Below are positions 16,734 through 24,291 of a stretch of DNA of 64,000 nucleotides, in pieces. A program made the translations under genes and the position numbers. How positions within the stretch are numbered: position 1 is the stretch's first letter; every line of letters begins with the position of its first letter. Source of the DNA: Candidatus Mycobacterium methanotrophicum (GTDB lineage Bacteria > Actinomycetota > Actinomycetes > Mycobacteriales > Mycobacteriaceae); NCBI RefSeq assembly GCF_023515995.1, contig NZ_CP097320.1, forward strand, positions 62,001 to 126,000. The letters are read 5' to 3'. The notes under the pieces were generated by a model that worked only from the letters and a program-made list of their open reading frames with translations, was not told the origin of the DNA and searched no databases.

Positions 16734-17849
16734 CTAGACCGGGTTCTCGAGCACAGCCGACGGCACCGGTTGGTCGGCAGCTATTGCGTCGAAGAGCCGG
16801 GCGGCCTTGTCGTGATCCCACACCACGACCGAGCCGACGTCGCTGCCGGTGAGCTCACCGATCGGAACCGTCAACGCGGTGGTGGATCCGTGCAGTGCCC
16901 AGCCCAGCCGGGCCAGATCCCAGGCATGATCGCCGCGGTCGACGGTCAGGGCGCCGGCCGCCGCACGCGCCACCGAGTACCACCGCCACGGGTTGCACCA
17001 CACCGCCGGGCTTGCGGCACGGTGCAACATCGCCGCCATGAACCGCCGCTGGTCGACCATGCGGTCGAGGTCGGCGCGCGGAGTGTCTCGGGACCGGACG
17101 TAGCCCAGCGCCGCGCGGCCGTCGAGTGTTTGGCACCCGGCCGGTAGGTCGACGCCGGCGAGTGGATCGTTGATCGGCGCGCTCGGGCAGACGGTGACCC
17201 CGCCCAGCGCGTCGACCAGGACAGCGAACCCGCTGAACCCGACCTGGGCGTAATGGTCGAGCCGTAATCCGGTGGCTTGCTCGACCGTCTGCGCCAATAG
17301 CGCTGCCCCGCCCGTCGCGAACGCCGCGTTGATCTTGTCGCGGCCGTAGCCGGGAATCGCCACGTAGGAGTCGCGCGGGATGGACACCATTGTGGTTCCA
17401 GTGCCTGACCCGAACGCCGGCACGTGTACCAGCAGCATGGTGTCGGTGCGGCCGTTACCGGTGTCGCCGCCGGTCGCCAGCACCCGCTGCTGCTCGACGG
17501 TGAGGCCTTGGCGGCTGTCCGAGCCGACCAGTAACCAGGTGCTGCCCCGCCCGGGCGCCGGCCGGCCGGGGTAGTCGGTCAGCACCGGCTCGCGGCGCAG
17601 CGCGGTCTCCATCCACAGCGTCCCGCCCGGGATGCCGGCACCGAACAGCGCAACGATCACCACCAGGCTCAGCGAAATCAGTTGGCCCCAAGCTCGTTTG
17701 CGACGCGGCCGCGGCCGCGGCGTGCGCGGCCGTGGCGGTGGCTTGGCCGGCGGCGGCGGATGGCCGGCGTCGCGCCGAATGACTTGCGACGGTTCCCGCG
17801 GTGTCCGCGGCGGGAGCCGGCGCTGGCCCGGGGCAAGGTCGCCGTTCAT
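16734..17849 (-). CDS. LytR-CpsA-Psr (LCP) family cell-wall ligase
   Basis: 371-residue membrane-anchored LCP protein. A Pro/Arg-rich cytosolic N-terminus (residues 1-70) leads to one membrane helix (ISLSLVVIVALFGAGIPGG). The extracytoplasmic LCP domain follows, with GRTDTMLLVHVP, MVSIPRDSYVAIPGYGRDKI, HYAQVGFSGFAVLVDALGGV and RSRDTPRADLDRMVDQRRFM; the Arg and Asp residues bind the polyprenyl pyrophosphate. In mycobacteria LCP proteins attach arabinogalactan to peptidoglycan. M. tuberculosis Rv3840 at this place is annotated much shorter, so this copy may be the complete form. The ATG at 17849 lies 5 bases from the CPBP gene stop, so they are one operon. Confidence 0.88.
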   Translation of the reverse strand: MNGDLAPGQRRLPPRTPREPSQVIRRDAGHPPPPAKPPPRPRTPRPRPRRKRAWGQLISLSLVVIVALFGAGIPGGTLWMETALRREPVLTDYPGRPAPGRGSTWLLVGSDSRQGLTVEQQRVLATGGDTGNGRTDTMLLVHVPAFGSGTGTTMVSIPRDSYVAIPGYGRDKINAAFATGGAALLAQTVEQATGLRLDHYAQVGFSGFAVLVDALGGVTVCPSAPINDPLAGVDLPAGCQTLDGRAALGYVRSRDTPRADLDRMVDQRRFMAAMLHRAASPAVWCNPWRWYSVARAAAGALTVDRGDHAWDLARLGWALHGSTTALTVPIGELTGSDVGSVVVWDHDKAARLFDAIAADQPVPSAVLENPV

Positions 17850-17854
17850 GTCCT

Positions 17855-18688
17855 TCAGTGCAGCCAGCGCAGATGGCCGGCCAGCAGGGCATAGCCGACA
17901 AACGCGACGGCGTCGATGATGCCGTGGGCGATCACGAGCGGCCACAGCCGGCCCGTGCGCTGCCAGGCATACCCGAACACCAGGCCCATCGCGACATTGC
18001 CCAGCCCGGCCCCGAAGCCTTGGTAGAGGTGATAGGCGCCGCGCAGCAGACTCGACCACACCAGCGCCACCCGTGCGCGAGCGCCCAGCTGCTCTAATCG
18101 GGTGAGCAGATAACCGACGACGATGATCTCTTCGGCCCAGCCGTTGGCGAAGGCGACCAGCAGCAGCATCGGCACCCGCCACCAGGTGTCGCTCAAGCTG
18201 GACGGGATCACCGACGCATTGAGGTGCAGTGCCCGCGCCACCAGATACAGCGCCAGCCCGGGTAAGCCGATCAACGCGGCCAGCCCGACGCCGCCGCCCA
18301 GGTCGGCGCGCCAACCGAAGCGCGCCAACCCGATCCGGTCCGGGCTTAATCCGCTGCGCCACAACAGGTATAGACCAAGTGCGCCCCAGGCGACCAATTG
18401 CACGACGAACGTCGCGTTGAGGCCCAGGTCGATCAGGTCGAAGTACGACCGTCGCGGATTGAGCGGGATCCGCGCAGCGCTCAGGTTGCGCAAGACCGAG
18501 TCGGCCAGTTGCAGGATCGCGGTGACGGCGGACCGACCGAACGTCACGGCCAGTACGAGGACAAGCTCGATACGCAACGCGCGGCGCTGCATCGGCTCGA
18601 ACTCGGCGGCACCGCTGGGCCAGGTCACCGATTCACGGTAACCGCCAGCCGGGGCGCCGGGCAGTTGGCAGGTGTCATCGCCGACCAT
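17855..18688 (-). CDS. CPBP-family intramembrane metalloprotease-like protein
   Basis: 277-residue protein with about eight membrane helices, from RIELVLVLAVTFGRSAVTA onwards. CPBP (Abi/CAAX) signs are the paired glutamates in NGWAEEIIVVGYLLTRL, the His in RGAYHLYQGFGAG and the final HGIIDAVAFVG. The usual EExxxR arginine is replaced by Val (EEIIVVG), so protease activity is uncertain. The start is unsettled: the ATG at 18688 begins MVGDDTCQL with a ribosome site immediately before it, and a GTG at 18628 (VTWPSGAAEF) is the alternative. It heads a two-gene operon with the LCP gene and is divergent from pheA. An IdeR-like box sits 10 bases upstream of the ATG. Confidence 0.85.
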   Translation of the reverse strand: MVGDDTCQLPGAPAGGYRESVTWPSGAAEFEPMQRRALRIELVLVLAVTFGRSAVTAILQLADSVLRNLSAARIPLNPRRSYFDLIDLGLNATFVVQLVAWGALGLYLLWRSGLSPDRIGLARFGWRADLGGGVGLAALIGLPGLALYLVARALHLNASVIPSSLSDTWWRVPMLLLVAFANGWAEEIIVVGYLLTRLEQLGARARVALVWSSLLRGAYHLYQGFGAGLGNVAMGLVFGYAWQRTGRLWPLVIAHGIIDAVAFVGYALLAGHLRWLH

Positions 18689-18697
18689 CCTTCGAAA

Positions 18698-18716
18698 ATA
18701 GGTAAGCCTAACGTAA
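18698..18716. promoter_or_regulatory. Candidate IdeR (iron box) operator
   Basis: The 19 bases ATAGGTAAGCCTAACGTAA match the IdeR box consensus TTAGGTTAGGCTAACCTAA at 15 positions, including both GG and CTAA cores. It lies between the divergent CPBP-LCP and pheA-gpm2 operons, 10 bases from the likely CPBP start and 50 bases from pheA. Rv3839, at the corresponding place beside pheA in M. tuberculosis, is reported to be iron- and IdeR-regulated, which supports the call. Confidence 0.6.
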
Positions 18717-18766
18717 CTAGAGTTGATCGAGCGGCGCAAGAGACACGACCCGATAGGGTTTTGGCT

Positions 18767-19708
18767 GTGGCGGGCATCGCGTATCTCGGTCCCGAGGGGA
18801 CGTTCACCGAAGCGGCGCTGCGGCAGATGACCGACGCCGGCATGGTCCCGCAGCACGGTCCGGGCGACGTGCGGCCGCTGCCGGTCGACAGCACGACCGC
18901 TGCCCTTGATGCGGTTCGCGACGGCGCGGCCTCCTACGCTTGTGTGCCGATCGAGAACTCGATCGACGGTTCGGTGACGCCCACCCTGGATAGCCTGGCG
19001 ATCGGGACGCCGCTGCAGATCTTCACGGAGCTGACGCTGGAGGTGGCGTTCAGCATCGCCGTCAAACCGGGCCGCACGGCCGCCGACGTGCGCACCCTGG
19101 CCGCCTTCCCGGTCGCCGCCGCGCAGGTGCGGCGGTGGCTGGCCGCCCATCTACCATCCGCCGAGCTGCGTCCGGCCAACTCCAACGCCGATGCCGCACA
19201 GCAAGTCGCCGACGGCCGTGTCGACGCCGCGGTGAGTTCACCGCTGGCCGCCACCCAGCGGGGGTTGTCGGCGCTGGCCGACGACGTGGTCGACGAAGCC
19301 AATGCGTGCACTCGCTTTGTCCTGGTCGGTCCGCCGGGCCCGCCGCCGGCGCGCACCGGCGCCGACCGCACGTCGGTGGTGTTGCGGATCGCCAACGCGC
19401 CCAGCGCGCTGGTGTCGGCCCTTGCCGAGTTCGGTATCCGTGGTATCGACCTGACCCGCATCGAATCTCGGCCGACCCGAACCGAATTGGGCACCTATGT
19501 GTTCTTCCTGGACTGTGTCGGCCACATCGGCGACGATGCGGTCGCCGAGGCACTCAAGGCGCTGCACCGGCGTTGTACCGATGTGCGCTACTTGGGTTCC
19601 TGGCCGACCGGCAGCCTGGTCGGCGCGCCCCCGCCGCAGCTGGACGAAGCGTCGCGCTGGCTGGCCCGGATGCGTGACGGCTCGGCCGGTGCGGGGTCGG
19701 CGCGATGA
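18767..19708 (+). CDS. pheA: Prephenate dehydratase
   Basis: 313-residue enzyme that turns prephenate into phenylpyruvate in phenylalanine synthesis. The catalytic domain starts IAYLGPEGTFTEAAL and includes CVPIENSIDGSV, AAVSSPLAA and the conserved Thr-Arg-Phe (ACTRFVLVG). The C-terminal ACT domain, which binds phenylalanine for feedback control, carries ALAEFGIRGIDLTRIESRP with the ESRP motif. The GTG at 18767 gives a start two residues before IAYLGPEG, as in M. tuberculosis; the longer frame upstream is antisense to the CPBP gene. It overlaps gpm2 by ATGA (19705-19708). Confidence 0.95.
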   Translation: MAGIAYLGPEGTFTEAALRQMTDAGMVPQHGPGDVRPLPVDSTTAALDAVRDGAASYACVPIENSIDGSVTPTLDSLAIGTPLQIFTELTLEVAFSIAVKPGRTAADVRTLAAFPVAAAQVRRWLAAHLPSAELRPANSNADAAQQVADGRVDAAVSSPLAATQRGLSALADDVVDEANACTRFVLVGPPGPPPARTGADRTSVVLRIANAPSALVSALAEFGIRGIDLTRIESRPTRTELGTYVFFLDCVGHIGDDAVAEALKALHRRCTDVRYLGSWPTGSLVGAPPPQLDEASRWLARMRDGSAGAGSAR

Positions 19709-20394
19709 GCGGTCGTCTGGTGTTGGTGCGGCACGGCCAGTCCTTCGGCAACGTCGAGCGTCGGTTGGACACCCGACCCCCGGGGTCCGAGCTGACCCCG
19801 TTGGGCCGCGACCAGGCGCGACACTTCGCGCGCCAGGGGGTGAGCCGGCCCGGGCTGTTGCTGCATTCGGTGGCCACCCGCGCGGCGCAGACCGCGGCCG
19901 AGATCAGCGCCGAGGTCGACGTGCCGCCCAGCGAGGTGACCGGCATCCACGAGGTGCAGGTCGGCGAGCTGGAAAACCGCAGCGACGACGGCGCAGTCGC
20001 CGAGTTCAACGCCATCTACCAGCGCTGGCATGAAGGGGAGCGGGATGTGCCGCTGCCGGGCGGCGAGACCGCCAACCAGGTGCTGGACCGTTACGTGCCG
20101 GTGCTGACCGATCTACGGCTGCGTTACCTAGACGACCGCGAGTGGACCAACGACATCGTCGTCGTCAGCCACGCGGCGGCGATCCGGCTGACAGCCGCCG
20201 TGCTGGCCGGGGTGGAAAGCAGCTTTGTGCTCGATCACCACCTCGACAACACCGAGGCGGTGGTGCTGGCGCCGGTGACCGACGGACGCTGGAGCTGTGT
20301 GCAGTGGGGAACCGTGACGCCGCCGTTCTACTCGGAGCCCGACGCCGCTCCGGTTGCTGACGCGGTGGAGTCGGGCACCGACCCGATGGGCTGA
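19705..20394 (+). CDS. gpm2: Histidine phosphatase family protein (phosphoglycerate mutase-like, Gpm2)
   Basis: 229-residue member of the histidine phosphatase superfamily. The phospho-accepting RHG motif is in LVLVRHGQSFGNV (residues 5-17). Other signs are LTPLGRDQARHFA, HSVATRAAQTA, a glutamate-bearing loop (QVGELENRSD) and the second catalytic His in VVVSHAAAIRLTA. M. tuberculosis Rv3837c (gpm2) has this place and size. The length and loop pattern suit a broad acid phosphatase at least as well as a true phosphoglycerate mutase. The start codon overlaps the pheA stop, so it is translationally coupled to aromatic amino acid synthesis. Confidence 0.93.
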   Translation: MSGRLVLVRHGQSFGNVERRLDTRPPGSELTPLGRDQARHFARQGVSRPGLLLHSVATRAAQTAAEISAEVDVPPSEVTGIHEVQVGELENRSDDGAVAEFNAIYQRWHEGERDVPLPGGETANQVLDRYVPVLTDLRLRYLDDREWTNDIVVVSHAAAIRLTAAVLAGVESSFVLDHHLDNTEAVVLAPVTDGRWSCVQWGTVTPPFYSEPDAAPVADAVESGTDPMG

Positions 20395-20396
20395 AT

Positions 20397-20588
20397 CTAG
20401 CCGGCGAGCGCGTCGGCCTCAGCGCAGCGGCAACCGACCGCGTCGCAGTCGACGACGAAGGCGTGCGGCATCAGCTCCGGGCTGGTGCAGCCCTCCTCGG
20501 TGCACTCCGCTCGGCGCAACAAGTGGCGAATGATCGTGCCGTGACAGTGTTCTAACCCTGCTCGGCAGTCGGGGCAGCCTGTGCTCAC
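20397..20588 (-). CDS. Small cysteine-rich protein
   Basis: 63-residue protein with eight cysteines in paired arrangements: CPDC at the start, a lone Cys in EHCHGTI, ECTEEGC in the middle and VDCDAVGCRC at the end, with histidines between. This suggests a zinc- or other metal-binding fold. The start is GTG at 20588; GTG at 20588 would give MSTGCPDC. It converges on gpm2 with a 2-base gap and is the last gene on the minus strand before the zincin-like gene. I recall similar short proteins at this place in other mycobacteria but cannot name a domain. Confidence 0.65.
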   Translation of the reverse strand: MSTGCPDCRAGLEHCHGTIIRHLLRRAECTEEGCTSPELMPHAFVVDCDAVGCRCAEADALAG

Positions 20589-20708
20589 GTGCGCGGCTCC
20601 TCCTCATCGCTTCGCTCTGCATCATCGCAGCGCGGTCCATTCGCCGTTCTTAGCACCGATCGCCGACAGGCCCTCGTCGCCGCGCCCGGCGGATCCTGGT
20701 TAAGTTGC

Positions 20709-21059
20709 TCAGGCCCAGCCCAGTTCGTGTAGCCGGTCGTCGTCGATGCCGAAGTGGTGGGCGATCTCGTGAACCACAGTGATCTTCACCTCGTCGACGA
20801 CCTCCTGCTCGTCGGCGCAGATGTCCAGCAACGCCTCGCGGTAGATCGTGATGGTGTCCGGCAGCGAACCGCCGTAGTTGGAATCGCGCTCGGTCAACGC
20901 CACACCCTCATACAGGCCGAGCAGTTCGGCGTCCTCGGGGTCACGGTCGGCGACCAGCACAACCACGTTGTCCATCACGGCGGCCAGCTGCGGTGGGATC
21001 AAGTCGAGTGCGTCGGACACCAACTCGTCGAACCGTTGCGGATCCATCCGCACAGTCAC
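20709..21059 (-). CDS. Zincin-like metallopeptidase domain protein, Rv3836-like
   Basis: 116-residue protein of the small minimal-gluzincin-like family (DUF1025 type) with the HExxH-type motif VVHEIAHHFGIDDDRLHELGW at its C-terminus; the two histidines and the glutamate are intact. The front part reads RFDELVSDALDLIP, VALTERDSNYGGSLPD and TITIYREALLDI. It is probably a small zinc-dependent peptidase or a regulator fold; the substrate is unknown. The GTG at 21059 lies 4 bases after the end of the septum-associated gene upstream, so the pair is co-transcribed. The M. tuberculosis form is annotated 137 residues, differing at the N-terminus. Confidence 0.87.
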   Translation of the reverse strand: MTVRMDPQRFDELVSDALDLIPPQLAAVMDNVVVLVADRDPEDAELLGLYEGVALTERDSNYGGSLPDTITIYREALLDICADEQEVVDEVKITVVHEIAHHFGIDDDRLHELGWA

Positions 21060-21063
21060 CGGG

Positions 21064-22380
21064 CTACTCGCCCGGTGCGGGTGGTGGTGGCGCCGGCGGA
21101 GGCTGCGGCGCGGGTGGTGGCGGGGGAGCCGGTGGTGGGGGCGGTGGTGCTTCGGGAGCCGGCGCTGCTGGTGCTGGCGGCGCTGCCGGTGCGGGCTGCT
21201 CCGCCGCGGCCGGCTGGCCCGGTAGGTGTTCGTTGCCCTGTCGCTGGCTGCTCGAACCGGTCGATCCGGTCGACGACGTCGACGACGTCGACGATTCGCC
21301 GGTATTCGGAGTGACCGGTATCGGCGGCAGGTTGAGCCGCTCCTGTGGAATATCGGGGGGCGGGACGGGCGGCTGACCGTTGATCCGCAGCTGGCCCTTG
21401 GCGCTGTTGAGCAGCGTCGCCCAGCCGCCGTTGCCCAGGGTCGCGCCGATGCTGCAGGCAACCTCCCGGCTGCCGGCCGACCAACTGGGCAGCGACAGCG
21501 TGCTGTAGATCAGCGTCAGGGTGGTGCCGCGCAACTGGACCGGCGCGAGGTAGGCGTCGGTCAGCCGGGTGCAGGAGTCCTTGATGAAGGCATCTTGTTC
21601 GGGCTCGGGCGGCAGCGCGCCCGGGAACTTGGCGAGCAAGTTCACCGTGCCGGTGACCTCCATCGCGTGCGGTGCCGCGCAGTCGGTCGGGATGTCGGTG
21701 GGTTGATTGGTCGCGGGGTCGATGCCCAGGCAGGTGCCGTCCGGCCACACCTTGGACTGGTCGACATCGGCGACCTGGCCTTTGACTGCGAGCTGCTCGT
21801 TGCCGGTGCCGGGCAGCTGCAACCCACACAGCATCCGCCGCTCTCCGGACTGCTGCCACGCCTTATCGCCGGACCACAACATGCTGATGATGAACTTGCT
21901 GTTCGGGTCGAACTTGGCGCCCAAATAGCGCCGAACCGCCGACTCGCACTGCTCCTGGCTGATCTGCTCGATACGGGTGGCCGACGGCGGCGGGGCGTCG
22001 GGGCCGTACTCCGAACCGGGGAACGTGCGCATGTCGATGGACTCAGCCACCTCAAACCGGTGCTCGTCCTTGCAGTCGGCGATGCTCGCAGCTTCGGGCA
22101 TTCGATCGGGCCACATCAGGCAGTTGCCGCTGGCCGCGTGGTTGAAAGCGTCATTGCCCTTGGAGCCCGTGCTCGGGACCGGGTCGATGTAACCGGTCAG
22201 CCGACCGGGACCATTGCCGATCGGCAGCGCGGTGACCAGGCCGGCGATGAGCAGACCGCCCAGAGCCGTCAGCAGCAACGCGCGCCGGGTGGCCGAGGCA
22301 TGCAGGGCGCCGAGCCACTCGACCCGCGGCAAGCTAAGCCCCCGGGCCAGTCGCTCGAGCACCTCGGATGCTTTAGACAT
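21064..22380 (-). CDS. Membrane protein with septum-formation domain, Rv3835-like
   Basis: 438-residue protein. The N-terminus MSKASEVLERLARG is cytosolic, followed by one membrane helix (RALLLTALGGLLIAGLVTALP near 55-75). The large extracytoplasmic part has Septum_form-type repeats with paired cysteines (GNCLMWPD, ADCKDEHRFEVAE, DCAAPHAMEVTG, CSIGA), each ending in a His-Glu/Met-(Phe)-E-V pattern. The last 90 residues are low complexity: a short Ser/Thr run (SSTSSTSSTGSTGSS) and a long Pro/Ala tail. It is probably a cell-surface or division-associated protein. The ATG at 22380 fixes the start; upstream sequence is antisense to the serS promoter. It is divergent from serS by 101 bases. Confidence 0.88.
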   Translation of the reverse strand: MSKASEVLERLARGLSLPRVEWLGALHASATRRALLLTALGGLLIAGLVTALPIGNGPGRLTGYIDPVPSTGSKGNDAFNHAASGNCLMWPDRMPEAASIADCKDEHRFEVAESIDMRTFPGSEYGPDAPPPSATRIEQISQEQCESAVRRYLGAKFDPNSKFIISMLWSGDKAWQQSGERRMLCGLQLPGTGNEQLAVKGQVADVDQSKVWPDGTCLGIDPATNQPTDIPTDCAAPHAMEVTGTVNLLAKFPGALPPEPEQDAFIKDSCTRLTDAYLAPVQLRGTTLTLIYSTLSLPSWSAGSREVACSIGATLGNGGWATLLNSAKGQLRINGQPPVPPPDIPQERLNLPPIPVTPNTGESSTSSTSSTGSTGSSSQRQGNEHLPGQPAAAEQPAPAAPPAPAAPAPEAPPPPPPAPPPPPAPQPPPAPPPPAPGE

Positions 22381-22481
22381 TGGCCCTATTCTGACAGGCT
22401 GGCCGGGTCCCGTGACAGCTGATGCAGAAGTAATCTCTGTGGTTATCGCGGGCCGGCCGCTTCCGCGTAGGGTTCTAGGCC

Positions 22482-23738
22482 GTGATCGACCTGAAGCTGC
22501 TCCGCGAAAACCCAGACGCCGTGCGCCGCTCCCAGACCAGTCGAGGCGAGGACCCCGCGTTGGTCGACGCGCTGCTGGCAGCCGATACCGCACGCCGGAC
22601 CGCGATCGCCAGGGCCGACTCGCTGCGGGCCGATCACAGGGCCGTCAGCAGGGAGGTGGGCAGGGCGTCGGCCGAACAGCGCCCGGCGTTGCTGCGGCAG
22701 GCCGGCGATCTGGCCGAGCAGGTCAAGGCGGCAGAGGCCAAGCAGGCCGACGCCGAGGCGGCGTTCACCGCCGCGCACCTGGCTATCTCGAACGTGATCG
22801 TCGACGGGGTGCCGGCCGGCGGGGAGGACGACTACACCGTCCTCGACGTCGTCGGTGAACCGGCCGCGATCGACGATCCGAAAGATCACCTGGAACTGGG
22901 CGAGGCGCTGGGTCTGATCGACATGGAGCGCGGGGCCAAGGTATCGGGTTCGCGGTTCTACTTCCTGACCGGGCAGGGAGCATTACTGCAGCTGGGATTG
23001 TTGCAGCTGGCGATCCGACTGGCGGCAGACAACGGCTTCACCCCGGTCATTCCGCCGGTGCTGGTGCGTCCGGAGGTGATGTCGGGCACCGGATTCCTCG
23101 GCGCGCACGCCGAGGAGGTGTACCACCTGGATGCCGACGACCTGTATCTGGTCGGGACGTCCGAGGTACCACTGGCCAGCTACCACGCCAACGAGATCCT
23201 CGACCTGTCCGGCGGTCCGCTGCGCTACGCGGGCTGGTCGTCGTGCTTTCGCCGCGAGGCCGGCAGCCACGGCAAAGACACCCGCGGCATCATCCGCGTG
23301 CACCAGTTCGACAAGGTCGAGGGCTTCATCTACTGCACGCCCGCCGACGCCGAGACCGAACATCAGCGGCTGTTGGGCTGGCAGCGGCAGATGCTGGCCC
23401 TCATCGAGGTGCCCTATCGGGTAATCGACGTGGCCGCAGGCGATCTCGGCTCGTCAGCGGCCCGAAAGTTCGACTGCGAGGCATGGATACCGACTCAGGG
23501 CACTTACCGCGAGCTGACCTCGACGTCGAACTGCACCACGTTCCAGGCGCGGCGACTGGCCACCCGCTACCGCGATACCGGCGGCAAGCCGCAGATCGCC
23601 GCGACGCTCAACGGCACACTGGCCACCACCCGGTGGCTGGTCGCCATTTTGGAAAACCACCAACGACCCGACGGCAGCGTGCGGGTTCCCGATGCCCTGG
23701 TGCCGTTCGTCGGCACCGAGCTGCTGGAGGCCGTCTGA
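22482..23738 (+). CDS. serS: Seryl-tRNA synthetase
   Basis: 418-residue class II aminoacyl-tRNA synthetase that charges tRNA-Ser. The N-terminal coiled-coil arm (residues 25-105, charged Ala/Glu/Arg helices) is followed by the catalytic core. Visible are the motif 1 region ([17 protein letters not shown]), the TSEVPLA loop, motif 2 ([17 protein letters not shown]), the [12 protein letters not shown] segment, and motif 3 near the end ([18 protein letters not shown]). The length is one residue short of the M. tuberculosis enzyme. The GTG at 22482 starts [12 protein letters not shown], the family N-terminus. Confidence 0.97.
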   Translation: MIDLKLLRENPDAVRRSQTSRGEDPALVDALLAADTARRTAIARADSLRADHRAVSREVGRASAEQRPALLRQAGDLAEQVKAAEAKQADAEAAFTAAHLAISNVIVDGVPAGGEDDYTVLDVVGEPAAIDDPKDHLELGEALGLIDMERGAKVSGSRFYFLTGQGALLQLGLLQLAIRLAADNGFTPVIPPVLVRPEVMSGTGFLGAHAEEVYHLDADDLYLVGTSEVPLASYHANEILDLSGGPLRYAGWSSCFRREAGSHGKDTRGIIRVHQFDKVEGFIYCTPADAETEHQRLLGWQRQMLALIEVPYRVIDVAAGDLGSSAARKFDCEAWIPTQGTYRELTSTSNCTTFQARRLATRYRDTGGKPQIAATLNGTLATTRWLVAILENHQRPDGSVRVPDALVPFVGTELLEAV

Positions 23739-23848
23739 GACGCCCGGGCGCTGACCGACGAAGGGCCGTCGAGTGTGCGGGTTATGCGCGAAATTCGCTA
23801 CGAATTCGTTCGAAGACCGCACGCCCGGCGCTGGCCGGCCTTCGAAAG

Positions 23849-23893
23849 CGACGCTTTGCAGCGAAAGTACGAGTGACCGCCTGCAAAAGGTCG
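23849..23893. repeat. Dispersed intergenic palindromic repeat, diverged copy 2
   Basis: CGACGCTTTGCAG (23849-23861) and CTGCAAAAGGTCG (23881-23893) pair with two mismatches, and the spacer contains GCGAAAGTACGAGTG, close to GGAAAGTGCGAGTG in the copy at 6469-6521. It lies in the 210-base gap between the convergent serS and the small Rieske-partner gene, and could act as a bidirectional transcript end. Confidence 0.55.
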
Positions 23894-23949
23894 ATGTCGG
23901 TGTCAGTGCGCCGCAGAAGCCACCGCGAGCGAATTAACGACTCAGGACA

Positions 23950-24291
23950 CTAATCCTGTAGGTCCAGCAGCCGGTCCAGCAGCGCGGTGAACTTGTCCGG
24001 GTCCGCCGGTGTGAACGCCGGGCAGGTCCTGGCCCCCGGCACGTCCAGGGTGATCAGCGTTGAGCGCAGTGGACGGCGCATGTCTAGCGGCAACCACCGG
24101 CGTAGGTCTGAGCTGCCCCAGATGCGGAACCGGTGCAGCAGCAGCCCCAATGGTTCGGCGGTGTAACCGCGGATCCGCTCCAGCGCGACGACCTTCGAGG
24201 TGCCCGACGGAAAGTGGTAGCGGCGCAGCGTGATTGCCTCGCGGTCCAACTGGATCAGGCCGTCATCGTAGGGGTCGTAGGAGTCGCTCAT
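23950..24291 (-). CDS. Small PH-like conserved protein, partner of the Rieske oxidoreductase
   Basis: 113-residue protein starting MSDSYDPYDDGLIQLDRE. The middle (AITLRRYHFPSGTSKVVALE, then RIRGYTAE) and the end (RSTLITLDVPGARTCPAFTP, then LLDRLLDLQD) alternate strands and end in a helix, like a bacterial PH-type fold. There is no signal peptide or membrane segment. The ATG at 24291 overlaps the stop of the upstream MBL-Rieske gene by ATGA, so both are made together. The function is unknown; a lipid- or partner-binding role is only a guess from the fold impression. Confidence 0.75.
   Translation of the reverse strand: MSDSYDPYDDGLIQLDREAITLRRYHFPSGTSKVVALERIRGYTAEPLGLLLHRFRIWGSSDLRRWLPLDMRRPLRSTLITLDVPGARTCPAFTPADPDKFTALLDRLLDLQD

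Noticed and set aside
17850..18362. N-terminal extension of the LCP gene to 18362
   Set aside because: The extra residues are an out-of-frame reading of the CPBP gene; a proper ATG is at 17849, 5 bases from that gene's stop.
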